Source: Leptasterias polaris (Eukaryota; Echinodermata; Asteroidea; Forcipulatida; Asteriidae). Taken from it: DNA of 64,000 bases. Under the pieces are notes generated by a model that did no database searches, had not been told where the DNA came from, and saw only the letters and a list, made by a program, of their open reading frames with translations. Positions 25,111-38,125 of the stretch are shown piece after piece. Location: assembly GCA_037783415.1 (NCBI GenBank), contig JAZGTN010000016.1, positions 2,725,001 to 2,789,000 of the forward strand. Direction: 5' to 3'. Each line of letters opens with the position of its first letter. Within the stretch, counting starts at the first letter, position 1. Both the position numbers and the translations under genes were made by a program.

Positions 25111-25234
25111 CTTAATTTAATCATTCCTGGCTGAACACTGGTCCCAAGCTGAATGATGAAGGTCACCCCTGGCTGCAAGTCCTCTGGCATGTTTGGTTGA
25201 AATACAGGTTGCTCGTGCTGTACATTTTTCTTCA
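25111..25234 (-). other. Candidate exon, perhaps galectin-like
   Basis: A strong acceptor (CCTTGGTGTTCAG at 25235) and a TTAAG|GTTAGT donor bound a frame that reads HEQPVFQPNMPEDLQPGVTF and IIQLGTSVQPGMIKL. The P...G..PG...I.I.G pattern is reminiscent of the first strands of a galectin carbohydrate-recognition domain. No partner exon with the HFNPR motif was found, so both the gene and the family are tentative. A second possible exon lies at about 26590-26690 on the same strand, but its phase does not join cleanly. Confidence 0.3.
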
Positions 25235-25753
25235 CTGAACACCAAGGGAAAAAGGGAAATTAATTAAACTGATCAGTTGGTATTCATTACTTTTTGATAC
25301 AACTAGCTTTTTTAACGCTAATTAGCATGCAATATTTGATAAATATAATAATAGTACTAACAACAGCAAGGATCCTGAGAACCCCCGAGATCTAAGGCTA
25401 CGTAACATAACCCAACTTGAGGAAAATGTGATCTTTATTTTGCATGCTTTGATAAAATGAAATAATAAAATAATTTGTTGTTTTTGTACCTATACACCGA
25501 TGTGCAATAAGCACTGTATGCTCAGTACTTTCCCCCGAGTTCTGTGAACAAAATGCACAGGCAAATCACTTGGATGGGATTCGAACCATGACCTTTGCCA
25601 GGTTGCTAGATGCAGTTCAAATTTTAGCAACGGGTAACGCAATGTAAATATTGGAAGACTTCTTTGGACACGGGACAGCAGACTTATTACCAGATCCACT
25701 ATTTTCAGATATAATGTGCGCATGCTCTTGTGTCAATCTAACTGGTAATAAGA

Positions 25754-26035
25754 CGCCCCGCTGCAACCTAGCAGTCGCCCCGCTGCAACCTAGCAGTCGC
25801 CCCGCTGCAACCTTGCAGTCGCCCCGCTGCAACCTTGCAGTCGCCCCGCTGCAACCTAGCAGTCGCCCCGCTGCAACCTAGCAGCAGCCCCGCTGCAACC
25901 TAGCAGCAGCCCCGCTGCAACCTAGCAGCAGCCCTGCTGCAACCTAGCAGCAGCCCTGCTGCAACCTAGCAGCAGCCCTGCTGCAACCTAGCAGTCGCCC
26001 TGCTGCAACCTAGCAGTCGCCCTGCTGCAACTTAG
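25754..26035. repeat. 22-bp minisatellite, about 12-13 copies
   Basis: The unit is ccccgctgcaacctagcagt+cg. The left half has the 'tcgcccc' variant and the right half the 'cagccct' variant, showing expansion of two sub-lineages. Both strands are open for part of the array because C and G predominate; not considered coding. Confidence 0.9.
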
Positions 26036-26262
26036 CACTGTGAAGGCAGAGATGGTTCTTGTGATTGATTTAGCTTGCCGCTCTACATAAAATTGGCAGC
26101 GCATGCTGTACACTCCCAAGGGTTCAGGCTGAGATGGTTTAAGGAATTAAATAAATGGCAAGGGGTACTAATGATTGAGTGCCTTGAGCATCACTGACTG
26201 ATGAATTTGAGTGCTGTATAAGATTGAGCCACTATCATTATTATTATTGGGCCTATAATTAA

Positions 26263-26590
26263 AACTGAATTCAGTTTCAATACATTCTTCAATTCAATGC
26301 TACAGAAATCCATGCTTTATGGTCCCTCCCCTTTCAACGAAGAAGATTTACACTTTACTTTCTTTGAAACTTCAGAAGCTATATATCAATAATGTTTTCA
26401 TCGATTCAATGAAATAGCTCACGCATTAACAAAGCACTGACCCCATGGATATCCGAACACCGAGTGTTTGTTTCTACAAACACTAATTTCTAGTTAAAAC
26501 TGAATTGATCAGTTTCAATATTCATTCTTCGATTCAATGTTACAGAAATCCATGCTTTATGGTCCCTCCCCTTTCAATATATTGAAGAAT
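26263..26590. repeat. Direct repeat pair of about 80 bp
   Basis: 'acagaaatccatgctttatg' plus 'gtccctcccctttcaa' and the preceding 'cattctt.(a/g)attcaatg' occur at 26263-26345 and 26499-26590. Confidence 0.8.
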
Positions 26591-26880
26591 GTTACCTTAG
26601 TAATGATGTAGCGGTACGCTGAGCTGTTGGTGGGGTGTTGATGGAATGATATTTTCTGTAGTGCCTAGTGCCAGCAAAAGGTACAATCCTGGGTGAAATA
26701 AGAGGAATAAATGCATAAATTAATAAGCCTTCAAGCGTATGGACCAAGAATTTGTAGGAATTAATTTATTGTCAACTACAAATTTTCAATGGGAACCTGT
26801 ATACTTTTTATTTCTTTAGTTATAAATTCCAGATAATCTCTCATTCAGGGATGGGTAGAAGTGAAGGACATGGATGGAAC

Positions 26881-27111
26881 CAGTGTTGTAGGTCCCGAGA
26901 CCGTCTCATGACCTTTTTATTGTGGTATTGGTCTCGGCCTTGGTCTCGGCCTTGGTCTCGGCCTTGGTCTCGGCCTTGGTCTCGGCCTTGGTCTCGGCCT
27001 TGGTCTCGACCTGCAAAAGTCTTGGTCTTGGAAGGGCTGGCCTCCCCCTTAGTATCGGACGTCAAGTCCTCAGTTTTGGTCTTGGACTTCCAGGTCTCGA
27101 CTTCAACACTT
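26881..27111. mobile_element. hAT-like MITE with internal GGTCTCGGCCTT repeats
   Basis: It starts cagtgttgtaggtcccgaga and ends ggtctcgacttcaacactt, an imperfect terminal inverted repeat. The flanks gatggaac and gagggaac are an 8-bp target duplication with one mismatch, as in hAT elements. The interior is about seven copies of ggtctcggcctt (26930-27010). A related copy sits at 56809-56933. Confidence 0.7.
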
Positions 27112-28706
27112 GAGGGAACGTTTCATTGTCATGAAAAGTAAAGGCAGAGGTTTGGGATGGTGGTGCAATTTCAACTCCACCAACCATGTCTGCAAAGACG
27201 TAACTTCTTCAAAATACTCCAAATGCTTACACTTGGACTCTCCAATTATGAGACACAAAAAACTGGATAGTTCAGAAGAGCTGAATGGTCAACTTGTCCT
27301 TCCTGTCCCTAGCAAACTATACTTCCAGGGGATATGATTACAATCTTACGATGGCCAATGGCCAAAGACCATTTAAGCAACGACCCCATTCCACTTGTTC
27401 TCCAGAATGATTCAAAATTCCCATTGCACGTATCATAAATCTGGACTATAACATTAACGGAAGAGAGTGCATGAGCGCTCAAATAGTGATACTCTCTGTG
27501 TTTGCAAGTTGTAATGTACACCCACACGCTCATACACAGTGTATTGTGACAGCTCTAATGTGTAACACACGAAACAGTCTTTTCCATTGGATATGATCTG
27601 TCATGTACAAAGGCATCATTCATGTTTCGAGACCATACTGATGTGCTACGTGCTACGTGCAACGCTGGTTCAGGATGGCCAACAATTCATGTCAAAAAAC
27701 ATGTACATGTACCGCTGGTTATTGTGGACCAGCGCTGCGTGCAGCTTACCATTTATTAACGACGGCGGCAGTCGTATTTGTTACCGTAAGGCAAGGATTC
27801 TGAAAAACGGTGAGAATTTATAAATTTTTGCAAAAATGTTTTTTGTGCATGGAGAGGATTTTCTGAACCCGCGCAACGCTTAATAATGAGTACAAAGAAC
27901 ATAGAGCCTAATTTTGGCAAGATCTGATTTCAAAAAAGAACAGCAGGCATGTAATAAACATGAAGGGCAAAAAGTTTCGAATAGGATTTTGTACATGTCA
28001 CTCACTCTTTCATCTGTGAGGTTCGTGGAGACGATAGCAGAATGAATGACGTATTTGTTTACTTGCAAATTGATGCAAACAAATTACATTTGTTTAATGC
28101 ACAGAGCCTACTTTTTTGAGCAACAACAAAGACATGATGTACTGCTGTAGTAAGTCACAGGGTACTACTAGTAGTAGTACTGGCTGGGGGACTGTAACTA
28201 AAACGTTGTGATCTTTCAGAAAATCATACATTGTTTGTATGCATCCCCCATAGGATTTATTGTTTTGTTCTCCACGTTACCACTTTTTATAAAGTATTGT
28301 TCCAAAAGTAAGTAAGTAATACTTTAAAACAGCTGTAAAAGTTTTAAAATCCACTAAATTGGACCAAGATTTTTATGGAGCTAGCCCGAGTATGTACTTT
28401 TACTCAGCAGCCTTCCTCTCTACCTCTGTACAAATCAGGAAATGACCCATGATGGGCCTACATTATCTGTGTACGTTTGCCACAAGAGGGCGCATCTCAA
28501 ATCCAATTTGTAAATACCGAGACCTGTTTGTTGATGTGCAACTTATGATTAAAGTTTAATTCTTCATTATCCGCTAATTATTGTTCGAATGTGTTCCCCA
28601 AACACTTCAGGCCTACTTTGAAAAATGAATCCCAATTGAGCTATCAATTAGTTGGGAACTCTTCCCCACCCCGTTCTTAAATAAAAAGGGTCTTTTCCTT
28701 GCTCCG
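27112..28706. other. Intergenic stretch without a supportable gene
   Basis: Only short open frames on both strands, without start context or splice sites that agree. Nothing recognised. Confidence 0.5.
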
Positions 28707-28786
28707 CCCACCTGCCCACCTGCCCACCTGCCCACCTGCCCACCTGCCCACCTGCCCACCTGCCCACCTGCCCACCTGCCCACCCA
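28707..28786. repeat. 8-bp minisatellite (cccacctg)n, 10 copies
   Basis: Ten exact head-to-tail copies of cccacctg, ending in cccaccca. Confidence 0.95.
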
Positions 28787-29524
28787 ATTGTAGGGCACCG
28801 TACCTACATGTACCATTAGAAGAAAAGAAAAATTGACCCAGTTGTCAAGCTGCGTACAAAATTGTTGACTAACAGAGATAAAGTTAAGTTTGTTTTATCT
28901 GCTGAACTGCCTTTTAAACAAATGTAAGGGCTGGAACAAGTACAAACTTTGCCGGGACACGTGTTTTTCAAAATGGCCGCCAGCCAACTTCCAGTAAATC
29001 CATACCAACTTTTCATTTTGACTCATTTCAAAAACTCACATTCACAGCAAAATATCTTCACTAGAAGGTATGAGCTAATTTCAACTCACCTTACTAATTT
29101 TGTAGAGATTTTGTCCGCTGAATTGCATGTAAAATGTTAAAGAATTGCCGAGCTAACGAAATGAGAATGTTCAGCCATTTTTATCCGTCTGCTGGATGAG
29201 GGCGCTCGACGATCTGAGCGATCTCGCGCAAGATCACGCCCCTTTTTGTAATTTGCATAAAAAACTAAACCATTGCACTACAGAAACTATGGTATTTTTA
29301 AGAGTATATTATTAAAATAAAAATATTGACATAAAATTCAAAACGTTTATAATGACTTTTCAGTTTATTAACAATTACAGTAAAGGAAAGTATCGATTGA
29401 ATCAGTTTTGGAGCGTTGAGAGAGGAGAAGTAAACTTTAAGGTACAATCCCCTTCAAGGGACACCCCTATTGGAAAATGGAACAGACATGCCTTTTCAAG
29501 ACAAAAGTAGGGAGAGAACACGGT

Positions 29525-30069
29525 GGGTGCGTTCGATTAGCTTCCCCGGGTCGACCCCAGGTCTGACCCCAGTGCGTTCGAATAGCTCTGACGTCATTGC
29601 TGTGATTGGGTGTCATTGGGTGAGACCCAAGTGCCCTCGTGGAGCGGGTTACTTGGGGCTGACCTTAGTTCATGACGTCACGGCGAAAAACTTTCTCAAT
29701 GGCCACCATTTTGTTTGTAATTCAGCGGGACATTTTCGGAAGTTTGACACACATTTTCGCCATTACAACAGCATTTTTGTGACCAATAAGTATTTTTTAT
29801 TCGAAGCCGGGTACCTTTGTATCACTGTGGGGTTGTACAAATTGTTTAACGTTGCAGTTTTACCTTGAGAATAATTATTTTACGATGTTTTCGTGAATCC
29901 ACGGAAAGTATTCGGACATACGGCACAAAATGGAAGTAGTTCCGGTCGGCTGTCCCAAGATGCATCGGTGTGAATGCGGGGGGAAGTTGGCGTTCGATTA
30001 GCTCATGGTTAGGGGCTCACCCGGATGAGCAGACCGGGGTCGACCCGGGGAAGCTAATCGAAAGCACCC
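29525..30069. mobile_element. 545-bp MITE with long TIRs and GGT flanks
   Basis: The left end is gggtgcgttcgattagcttc followed by cccgggtcgacccc. The right end is the inverse (ggggtcgacccggggaagct, then aatcgaaagcaccc), about 34 matching positions with one or two changes. Both sides are flanked by GGT, compatible with a 3-bp target duplication (PIF/Harbinger-like). No transposase frame. Confidence 0.7.
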
Positions 30070-30109
30070 GGTATTTCAATATCGTAACCATAGGCGTAAA
30101 CATTCAACA

Positions 30110-30386
30110 TATACAGCAATCCTTCACCAATCTTGAACTCTTGGTGGCAGCAGATACCGCCATTATTGCGGTGGTACCTGGGTGGTACTGCGCTGCCTAG
30201 CGAATGGTTTAAGCGATTTGCAAAGTAAAAGTCCAATAACCCGTGACTGATCAAATGATCGACGTGTAGCCCAAACCTTATACCAGTCGCTAGGCACTCA
30301 GCGCAGTGGCACCCAGGTACCACCGCAGTAATGGAGGCATGTCTGCCGCCACCAAGAGTTCAAGATCGGAGAAGGATTGCTGTATA
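30110..30386. mobile_element. Foldback element with about 100-bp arms
   Basis: The left arm 'tatacagcaatccttcacca...cttgaactcttggtgg...ggtggtacctgggtg' is repeated inverted at the right end ('cacccaggtaccaccgcagt...ccaccaagagttcaag...ggattgctgtata'). It begins 40 bp after the neighbouring MITE. No open frame of note. Confidence 0.75.
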
Positions 30387-31646
30387 GGCCTATTTCTGAC
30401 TTCGGATGTGGGAGAAGCGCGTCATTTGTACAATTATTTACTGGAGACTTATTCATACCAGTCCGCCCGCCGCTTGAGTTGAGAATACCCACATATCACC
30501 GTTGCCTAATAAGTAATATTTTATTGAGTACGAACGTAAAATGCTCTTAAACAACTTAAATATAAAATTAACATGACAGCGAGTATCAACCGCATCTCTG
30601 CCGCAGCAGTCGCGAACAGACACCAACCCTCAGAAATCTGAGGAACGATTCATGCTTGAATCGGAGTGGTACACTTTAGTGTGCTTCTTATAACAAATTT
30701 CAAACCATTAAGTGTAGATATTATAAGATAACCGAAACTAAAATGTGTGCCTCGTTACTATAAAAATTAACGAACTTAACCAACATGCACACCAATTTTA
30801 TCTTGCATATATAGCTGCAGTTTAAAGTACTTCTGCCGTCACATGTTTATCTGATAATATTTTTTAACATTATTGTAGACAGGGAGCCACATACCCTCAC
30901 CGAAATCAAAACTGGAATAAAACATTTTTAAAACCTGTTTTAAATGATCTATATTGGAACGACCAAAATTAGTTTTAAAAGAAAAAGGGTTATAAAGTAG
31001 TATAATACCAGGAACCGTTTAAACTGTTTAAAACATGAACCACACACTGTTTTATAAAAACAGGATTATTACTCTTATGTTACAGAGGGCCAGGGATATA
31101 GGGATTGCTCCTTAAACTACTGTTTTTTCTCAACTGGATTTGTTACACAGGTGTTGTCATACTTAATGGTTAATATCCGCGGGTTGAAATACACAAATTA
31201 TGTTTGTAAAAATTGTTTAAAAAAATATGTAAAACATGTTGTATCGAAATATATATCCTTAAAGGATTTTACATTCATAATTTTAAATAGCTTACAGACA
31301 GAAACATGTCCATTTATGATCGAGTTGTCATTTTCTAGTCACTGCAGAAGTTCTTCAACTTATTTTTTTCAGACTGTTTTCCTTTAAGTTAAATAAAATA
31401 TAAAATATAAAAGGCTCTGTTCTGCCCGATCAGTCTTTAGCGAATATTGTATAGCGATGTGTTTCATCTTTGCAAGAACTCACGGCAAGTCGACTTCTAA
31501 GCTTCAGTAAGTCGAATTGGCGAGATAAAGTGTCTATTATCTGAACCATTAATAGTATGGCACATTTGGAACTCCGGAGGGTAGACCCATGCTTGTACTC
31601 GAACTTTATAAAAGTACAGCCATTGCAGTTTGCATTGATGGATTGC
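30387..31646. other. AT-rich 3' flank of the IFIT-like gene A
   Basis: No coding region seen. The word ggcaagtcgacttc near 31482 resembles the 30-bp minisatellite in intron 5 of the neighbouring gene. The 3' UTR and polyadenylation site of gene A must lie here; candidate AATAAA-like words are many in this AT-rich stretch. Confidence 0.4.
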
Positions 31647-34600
31647 TCAGCGAGGGACCTTTGGTGTTAGTTCAATAATTTCACCAGCGATCTTCTCCGC
31701 GTTGTCCGTACACCATCTCACGAGATCAAGAACCTCGTATTCTCTTTTATCTGGGATGTCTGTCTGTATGGACACAGTATCCTTGAGTGCCACACCGTCG
31801 CACTTCTGGGCGATTTGTCGCATGGCAAGAAACTTGTAGTTCTCCTCATTAGTGCATGGTTGCAGCTAAAAAGGGTCAAAGGATCATGGCAACGGTCAAA
31901 CAAAAGTGGTAATTATAAAATGACGTTGCAAAATGTTAAGGTGAAATACGAAGACACCCTCCACCAAGTTGTTCAGCCAAGGTCCCACCCTGTTAAACTC
32001 TTTTAATATGATTATTTGATAACTGGAATTGATAGCAGTATCTCTTCCCCTCCCATGTCTGAAAAAATTCCAGTCTCTCTTCCCCATCGCGGACCGACTG
32101 AAAGTCGACCACTGTCACAGTATGTTGTGGTCTCGGGAGGAGGAGGGGTTATCTGACTTGTTTGACTCGTGTACCATCCAGCATAGTTTTCTAGATCTTT
32201 CTGTTCATAACTATGGGTTCATAATGTAGATAATAGACACAAAGCGGCAGATGGCAAACCGAATTTGGAAAATAGCAGCTAATGAGCTGGGGTGAAATGG
32301 GATTTGAACAAATGTCCACACAAATGGAAACAAGGGAGGCAGGGTACCAAACCCCTTGAACAAACCGATATGGTCCGGTGTACTTACACTGTACACCACC
32401 ATTATTGCTACAACTATCAATAAGGGAAACACAGCATCATTATGCTTACCAACACATATGTCATCCAATAGGGTTTCTTATCTTTACCCCTGGTGAGCTT
32501 GTGACGTCATGCAAAAACCATCAAGTAACCATGAACAAAAATGAAATTCTAAGCAATTTTCGTGACAGAGTGTACTCCTCGCGGAAAGTGGGACTTTTTG
32601 AGTATATTGAGAGTGGGACCATGGAGTATGGTCTACGGGACTGCATAATTATGTACAGGTCTTGCCCAAAGAAAAAACAATACAAGATGTGTTGCACTGT
32701 GACACTTAAACTTGTCCCAGTCTCACCTTTAAAACACTTTTTATTAAGTTGTCTTTATCTGGAGTGATACCCATGCGTTTGATGTCTGTTCTCAGCTGAT
32801 GGATGACCTTCCCTTCCCATCCCAGATCAGATCCTTGTGGGTGTAGGTCCTTAAACGGGAATTCCACTGATTTGCCATCTTGGCGATCCTGTAATAATTA
32901 TTAGTGGGGGAAAAGTTTTGAATTTTCTACACATAGTGCATCATTATTCTTTTGAGCTTTGCATGTTCTCGCCAAGTCGACTTGCTATTATACATGATCT
33001 CGCCGAGTGCACTTGCCGTATACAATGATCTCGCCAAGTGGACTTGCCGTATATCTGTTCTTGCCAAGTCAACATGCCGTATATGATCGCACCAAATCGA
33101 CTTGCCGTTAACATGTTCTCGCCAAGTTGACTTGCCGTATACAATGTTCTCGCCATGTCGACTTACACACCAATAAAAAATTGTAAATCTGACCTTTTTC
33201 ATTGTTTCCAAGACTGTCTTCAAAAGGTCATATGCCTCCTTGCATGTATCTCTCAGTGATTTTAGAACTTCATTCGAACTTGGGTCGGTGATCTCTAATA
33301 GGGCCACTTCGACTGCCAGGTGAGATCTGCGTAGTTTCTTACTCAAATTCCATGTTCCTTCAGCCAACTTGATCACTACTCCATCTGGGTCACCGAGTCC
33401 AGATTGATTCTTGCTCCTCTGAACAAGTGCCAGCATCTGTTAATGGTTCAACCAAATGTCAATTATCATCAAACTAAAATGATAATGATATATCACATCT
33501 CAGTTTTTTGTTTTTGAAATATTTGACTTGGAAATATGGCAACATGATGCTTCGAGAGCCACTTCGGTATACCGGGTGTTTGTTACAGCAAAGCAGTATT
33601 GTATGTGCACCTGAATTGTACTGCTACTGATGACGGGGGAAAAAACTTCTTTCAACTTTATTGAAAGTCCCTGTTTCAAATGCTTGGCAGTTGATGAACT
33701 TTCAGAGAAGCTCCTTGCAATTGATAAGACAACATTTAGGATTGTAATCACTACAGTAACGCTACTGAGGGGTAGGGACGGTGACCTTACCGAAGCCCTC
33801 GGTTCCAAAAACATCAAACAGGGCCCCTAGATCAAAATAGGGGTAACTGGGACAGAAGTACATGGCCAAGTAGTCTAGTGAACTTCAGATGACGAAAACC
33901 GACCAGACAAAACTGTTTTATTCTGTACTCTGCTAACTCAGCTGAAGGAAATAATGGACTTTGTTCTTAATGGATTTACTATTGTACCTGTGCAAGATAA
34001 TGTTACTTTACCTCGAGAAATTTCCATGTGCTTCTGATTCTGCACACAAAGTCTTCATTCTCCGTCAGGATTTTCAAAAGCTGATCTGCTTTTTCATGGC
34101 TCCCACTTCTTAAATCAGATACCAGCTCCTTTACTTTGTTGTCCAGTTCCGATGAGTCTTTCATGGTGTCATGAAAAAAGTTGCAAATCTCTTCCACTTT
34201 GTCCATGGATTGCCGAGTCATTTCCACTGGATCTTCTGTTAGACTCAGTAGATTTTCAGGTTTCCTGCTAGCATGCTTCGAGTGGCCGACTACCTCGCAT
34301 AAACTTAGCAGACACTCATACTCTTGGTTGATGCCGGGCTGTACCTATAATATATATAGCAGGCAAATATAATGTGTATAACTGACTGTACTTCCCCATC
34401 TTAACTGCTTCGTGCAGAGCCACACAGTTGTAAATCAGTGTTGGACCTAAGGGGCATTAGCCATACCACTTAAACTCAATTCATGATTACTTGATATGAG
34501 ATTGCATCAGAGACACACAGCTCCCACCCTAACCATCCCCACCCAGTTCAATGTTGCTTACACCTCTATGGACATTCCTTTGTTCAGTGCACTTAAGAAA

Positions 34601-37600
34601 ATAACATAAACACTGTAAAAACACTGTTTCCTGTGTGGACGTGTTTAAGTCCATTTTTCAAGTCCCTAAAATGTGTGAACCTATTTTGTTCGGACCTACT
34701 TTGTTCTCAGGTCCACACTTCATATAACGCTTTAATCACCACTATTATTACACATTGAACGGCCATGTGGACTGTCTCCATTCCCTTAAAGTTCCTTCGT
34801 GTATTTACCTGAAGAATGTAGTTGTAAAGCTTTGGATAATGTGTCTTCAAGTCAACTCCAAAGGTTGACTTCAGGGACTTTTTCATCTCCTTTTCCAGTT
34901 TTGTTCGATCTTTCTCCTTCATCATCAATGGAAAGTATTGCTTCCTCTTTTCTTGACTGAACTTGAGCTCCTCCATCTGCAAGTGATAACCTCTATCAGT
35001 TATTATCACTAACATTTTGTCAAGTAAAAACTGTTGAAAATGACAGGAGGTAGTTGTCCCTCTTTCAGTGAGGGAGTGATGACTGAATGTTTTCAGGTTT
35101 TATAAAAAATAATTTTTGGGAGGCTAATCATCCTTTACAATTTATCTGGAGTCTACAGTTGGACTTTTGAAATCAGCAGCCAATAAGGAAAAAAATTAAA
35201 TAAAAAATATATGAAAAAAACTTGCCCAAAACACATATGCGAGCATACTTCAGAAGTTTGTATAATCTTATAAGAAAAAAATGAACACTTAATGATTCTA
35301 AAAGCAGGTGGAACACTTAGACACAATTCATGTTGGGGTTCGCTCATTTTTTTTTTTGTGTGTGTAATGTCAAATAATAGCAATGAAGATCATTAATTGT
35401 GAGGTCTGTGATATTAAATAACTGTCGAAGTTAGAATTGTTGGCAAGAGCTTGTTAAATACATTGAATTGTTGCTTGTGTACCTGGAATTTCACAACGAT
35501 GTGATCTAATAGAGGGCGCGCTTTCTCACAGCAATCCACCGCGGCTTTCACGACATCATCACTCCACATAACTGAATTTCCTCCTTCCTCACTCAACCAC
35601 TTTGTGATCGATGTACTTCGAGGATCTTCTTGAAGTATTTTTCTCTCCATGTTGAAATAATCCTTCCAGGCGTCCGAGTAGAACTCATCTCGACTCAAGC
35701 TGTCCTTGATATCTTGCTTGATCGTGTCACAATCCATGCCCATCTGATCAGAGTCGGTCTCACGGCTGGTAAGACCGCCTACGAAGGAGAAGGGCTTGTA
35801 CTCCGTGTGGAGGTAGTCGCTAGCGTTTCTGGAACAGCACAAGTCGATTTCTGCGAGAATCTTTGTTGGGAAGAGGTTTGAAATCTGAGGTTGACTAAAA
35901 GCTCCTGCAATAAGCACTTTCAATTACAAAGATTGTTTAAATGGGTCTGTAGGACAAAACTAACCACAACATTAAAATAGTTTAATTTAAAGTTAAACAG
36001 TTCGAAAATTTCAGGCTAAATGTTTTATTTATCAATGGAGTTTCTTCAACTAAAAAGAATATTGTGGACACCAACCACTGCACTATTATATGATTTAAAT
36101 TGTTTAAAGGTGAATTTTATTTGAAATCTTACCCTGATGTACATTGATCTTGAAATTGTCTTGAGGTGACCTTTCTGGATCAGGCGCAATAGCTCCGAAC
36201 TTGCAACGAGGCTTCCACATCTAATTGCCTCTCGATAAGCATCTATGCACGGCTCCTTCACCGAATCTTGTGGGGCTGACTGCGACTGACGAATCTCCAA
36301 CAAGGTCAACCGGTTGTGTGCGGTCCACACAGCAATATCAGCCAGCAGCTTTCGACCTCGCATTTCGTCAAAATTCATCATTTTCGATGCAGTCACAACA
36401 TTCTCTCGAGCCATTCTAAACCGCCTAGCTGCTACACTTGGTTGACACTGCCCTAAATGAGAACGCACTTCTACTTCGCATCCCCATTTGAAACGAATCT
36501 CAGCAAGGTACATTGGGATCTCGACATTGCTCTTTTTAGGATCCAGACAACACAAAGCCGCCTCAGCCTTTGCAAATTCGAAAATTTGAAGATACAGAAT
36601 GCCAAGCTGAAGCCTAACCCTTTGTGGTGGTTGGTACATGTAGTAGGTGAGAAGTTTGTTGTATGCCTTTTCCCAGTCCATCTTTATCCTGTCCGCTACT
36701 TTCCATTCACCAGTGCTCTCATCTTGAGATTGTAACTCTGTAGAAATCTCCATCACACGCTGCCACATGTCAAACCTAGAGGGTGACTTGGTACGGTCTA
36801 GAAATCTAGCATAGCAGTAGAAGAGGTGGAACCGATCCTCAGGTGGTAAAATATCGGACTGTTGAAGTTTGTCCTCACAGAGACGTCGTGCGGATTCTGT
36901 ATCTCCACAATTGGTCAATAAATCTAACTTTTTCGTGAAGGCAAACAGGTGCATCTCGTCAAGCTTCAAACATGTATCCAGCTCATATAAGGCTGCTCTT
37001 GTGAGTTCGGGTTCGTTGTTTTTTGTTTGTCTACGGATGTAGCACAAAGCCAGTTGAAAGTGACTCTCAGCAACATGTGCGTACGGCATTTTGTCAATGT
37101 TGTCCTTCAATATACGTATAGCCTTTTCTACATCATGATATCTGTAGTGCCTGATTAAGTTATTGAACGTAGCTCTCACTAACGGCGCCTGTTGAAAAGC
37201 CTTCTCTAATTGAAAACGAGCAGATTTGTTATAGTTCTGTCCTCGTCGGTTAAAATTTTGTCCAAGGAATGACCTTCCAAGTTGATATTCATCATTTACT
37301 TTTATCAGTTTTTCACACAAAATACGCTCCTTGTCCATAAGTGATTTTCTATCAACGCCGAGTTCATCATAAGTCTCATATATCTTTCTGTTGTAACGCA
37401 TCTTTCTTCCGGTCATCAGCATAGCTCCAAAGAGAAAGTCGGGACACTCAGGAAAATGTTTCAGCGCTGCCTCAAAAATGTCAAGTGCATTGTCGTGTTC
37501 CTGCGGCCCGAGCCTTGTCAAACATGAAGCCTTCACGGTATTAATTACACACATATCCTTCTCCGTTAGGTCTAACTGATTCAATTCGGCCAGTAAGCTT

Positions 37601-37953
37601 TCAACTTCCCTGGCATTTAGGATCTTCTGCTCAATCCACATTCGGTTAAGCAGTGCGACACTTTTATAGCCATTACGAAAATCTGATGGTGCATGGTTGA
37701 GTATGTAATCATCTGCTTCATCAAGAAATTCGCGCGCTTTTCTCACGTCATAACGAAAATAACGACTCGATACTTCCAGATAAGCTCTAAATAACAGGTT
37801 TCCAGCAGTGAAAAGGTTTCTGGTTATTATCAGGTCACTGTCAATTTTACCAACGATTTTCGCGTAGTTCAATCGATCGCCGGTGTTGAGTTTCCACGTG
37901 AAGTGGCATGGACGATCCTTCCAATTACAAGCTCTATCAGTATAAAGAGCCAT
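31647..37953 (-). CDS. IFIT-like TPR protein with long C-terminal extension (gene A, intact)
   Basis: Hand-spliced coding exons on the minus strand: 37953-36133, 35860-35483, 34976-34809, 34344-34012, 33436-33194, 32888-32727, 31865-31647. They sum to 3324 bp (1107 residues plus stop) with every intron in phase 0. Residues 16-22 are CHFTWKL, the signature at the start of vertebrate IFIT proteins (interferon-induced, TPR-built, cytoplasmic binders of foreign RNA). Residues 1-607, all in one exon as in IFITs, are helical TPR-like repeats with IFIT-like blocks such as ESHFQLALCYI and LFYCYARFLDRTK. The start has a perfect Kozak (ACCACCATGG) just after an acceptor (TTGTACAG, 37970), so a 5' UTR exon lies upstream. 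Residues 608-1107 are a helix-rich region I cannot assign. Vertebrate IFITs are about 400-500 residues, so this protein is more than twice as long. Confidence 0.85.
32945..33175. repeat. 30-bp minisatellite in an intron of IFIT-like gene A
   Basis: About seven units of 'ctcgccaagtcgacttgccg' plus 'tatacaatgtt'. Each has at its centre the palindrome CAAGTCGACTTG, intact or with one change. It lies 20 bp downstream of exon 33436-33194, and its open minus-strand frame merely extends that exon past its donor. Confidence 0.85.
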
Positions 37954-38040
37954 GGTGGTATCTCAGGACCTGTACAAAATCAAGTGAAACGACAATGAAA
38001 AGAAAAACTGAAACAAAACCAAAAACAAAAAACGAACAAA

Positions 38041-38075
38041 CGAACAAACGGGCAAGCGAGCAAGCAAGCAAGCAG

Positions 38076-38107
<32 letters not shown>

Positions 38108-38125
38108 ACAAACAAACAAAAAACA
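38041..38125. repeat. (CAAG)n/(CAAA)n microsatellite
   Basis: About 14 tetranucleotide units, mostly caag, passing into caaa. Open frames on both strands here are artefacts of the repeat. Confidence 0.95.

Noticed and set aside
26841..27113. Arg/Asp/Gln and Val/Ser/Ala repeat proteins over the GGTCTC array
   Set aside because: Artefact of a 12-bp repeat inside a hAT-like MITE, open on both strands.
28613..28816. Trp/Gly-repeat peptide (VGRWAGGQ)
   Set aside because: Produced by the exact 8-bp cccacctg repeat; no gene context.
32927..33175. Continuation of IFIT-A exon 5 into the minisatellite frame
   Set aside because: A good donor (AAAAAG|GTCAGA) ends the exon at 33194, matching the paralog; the following frame is a repeat artefact.
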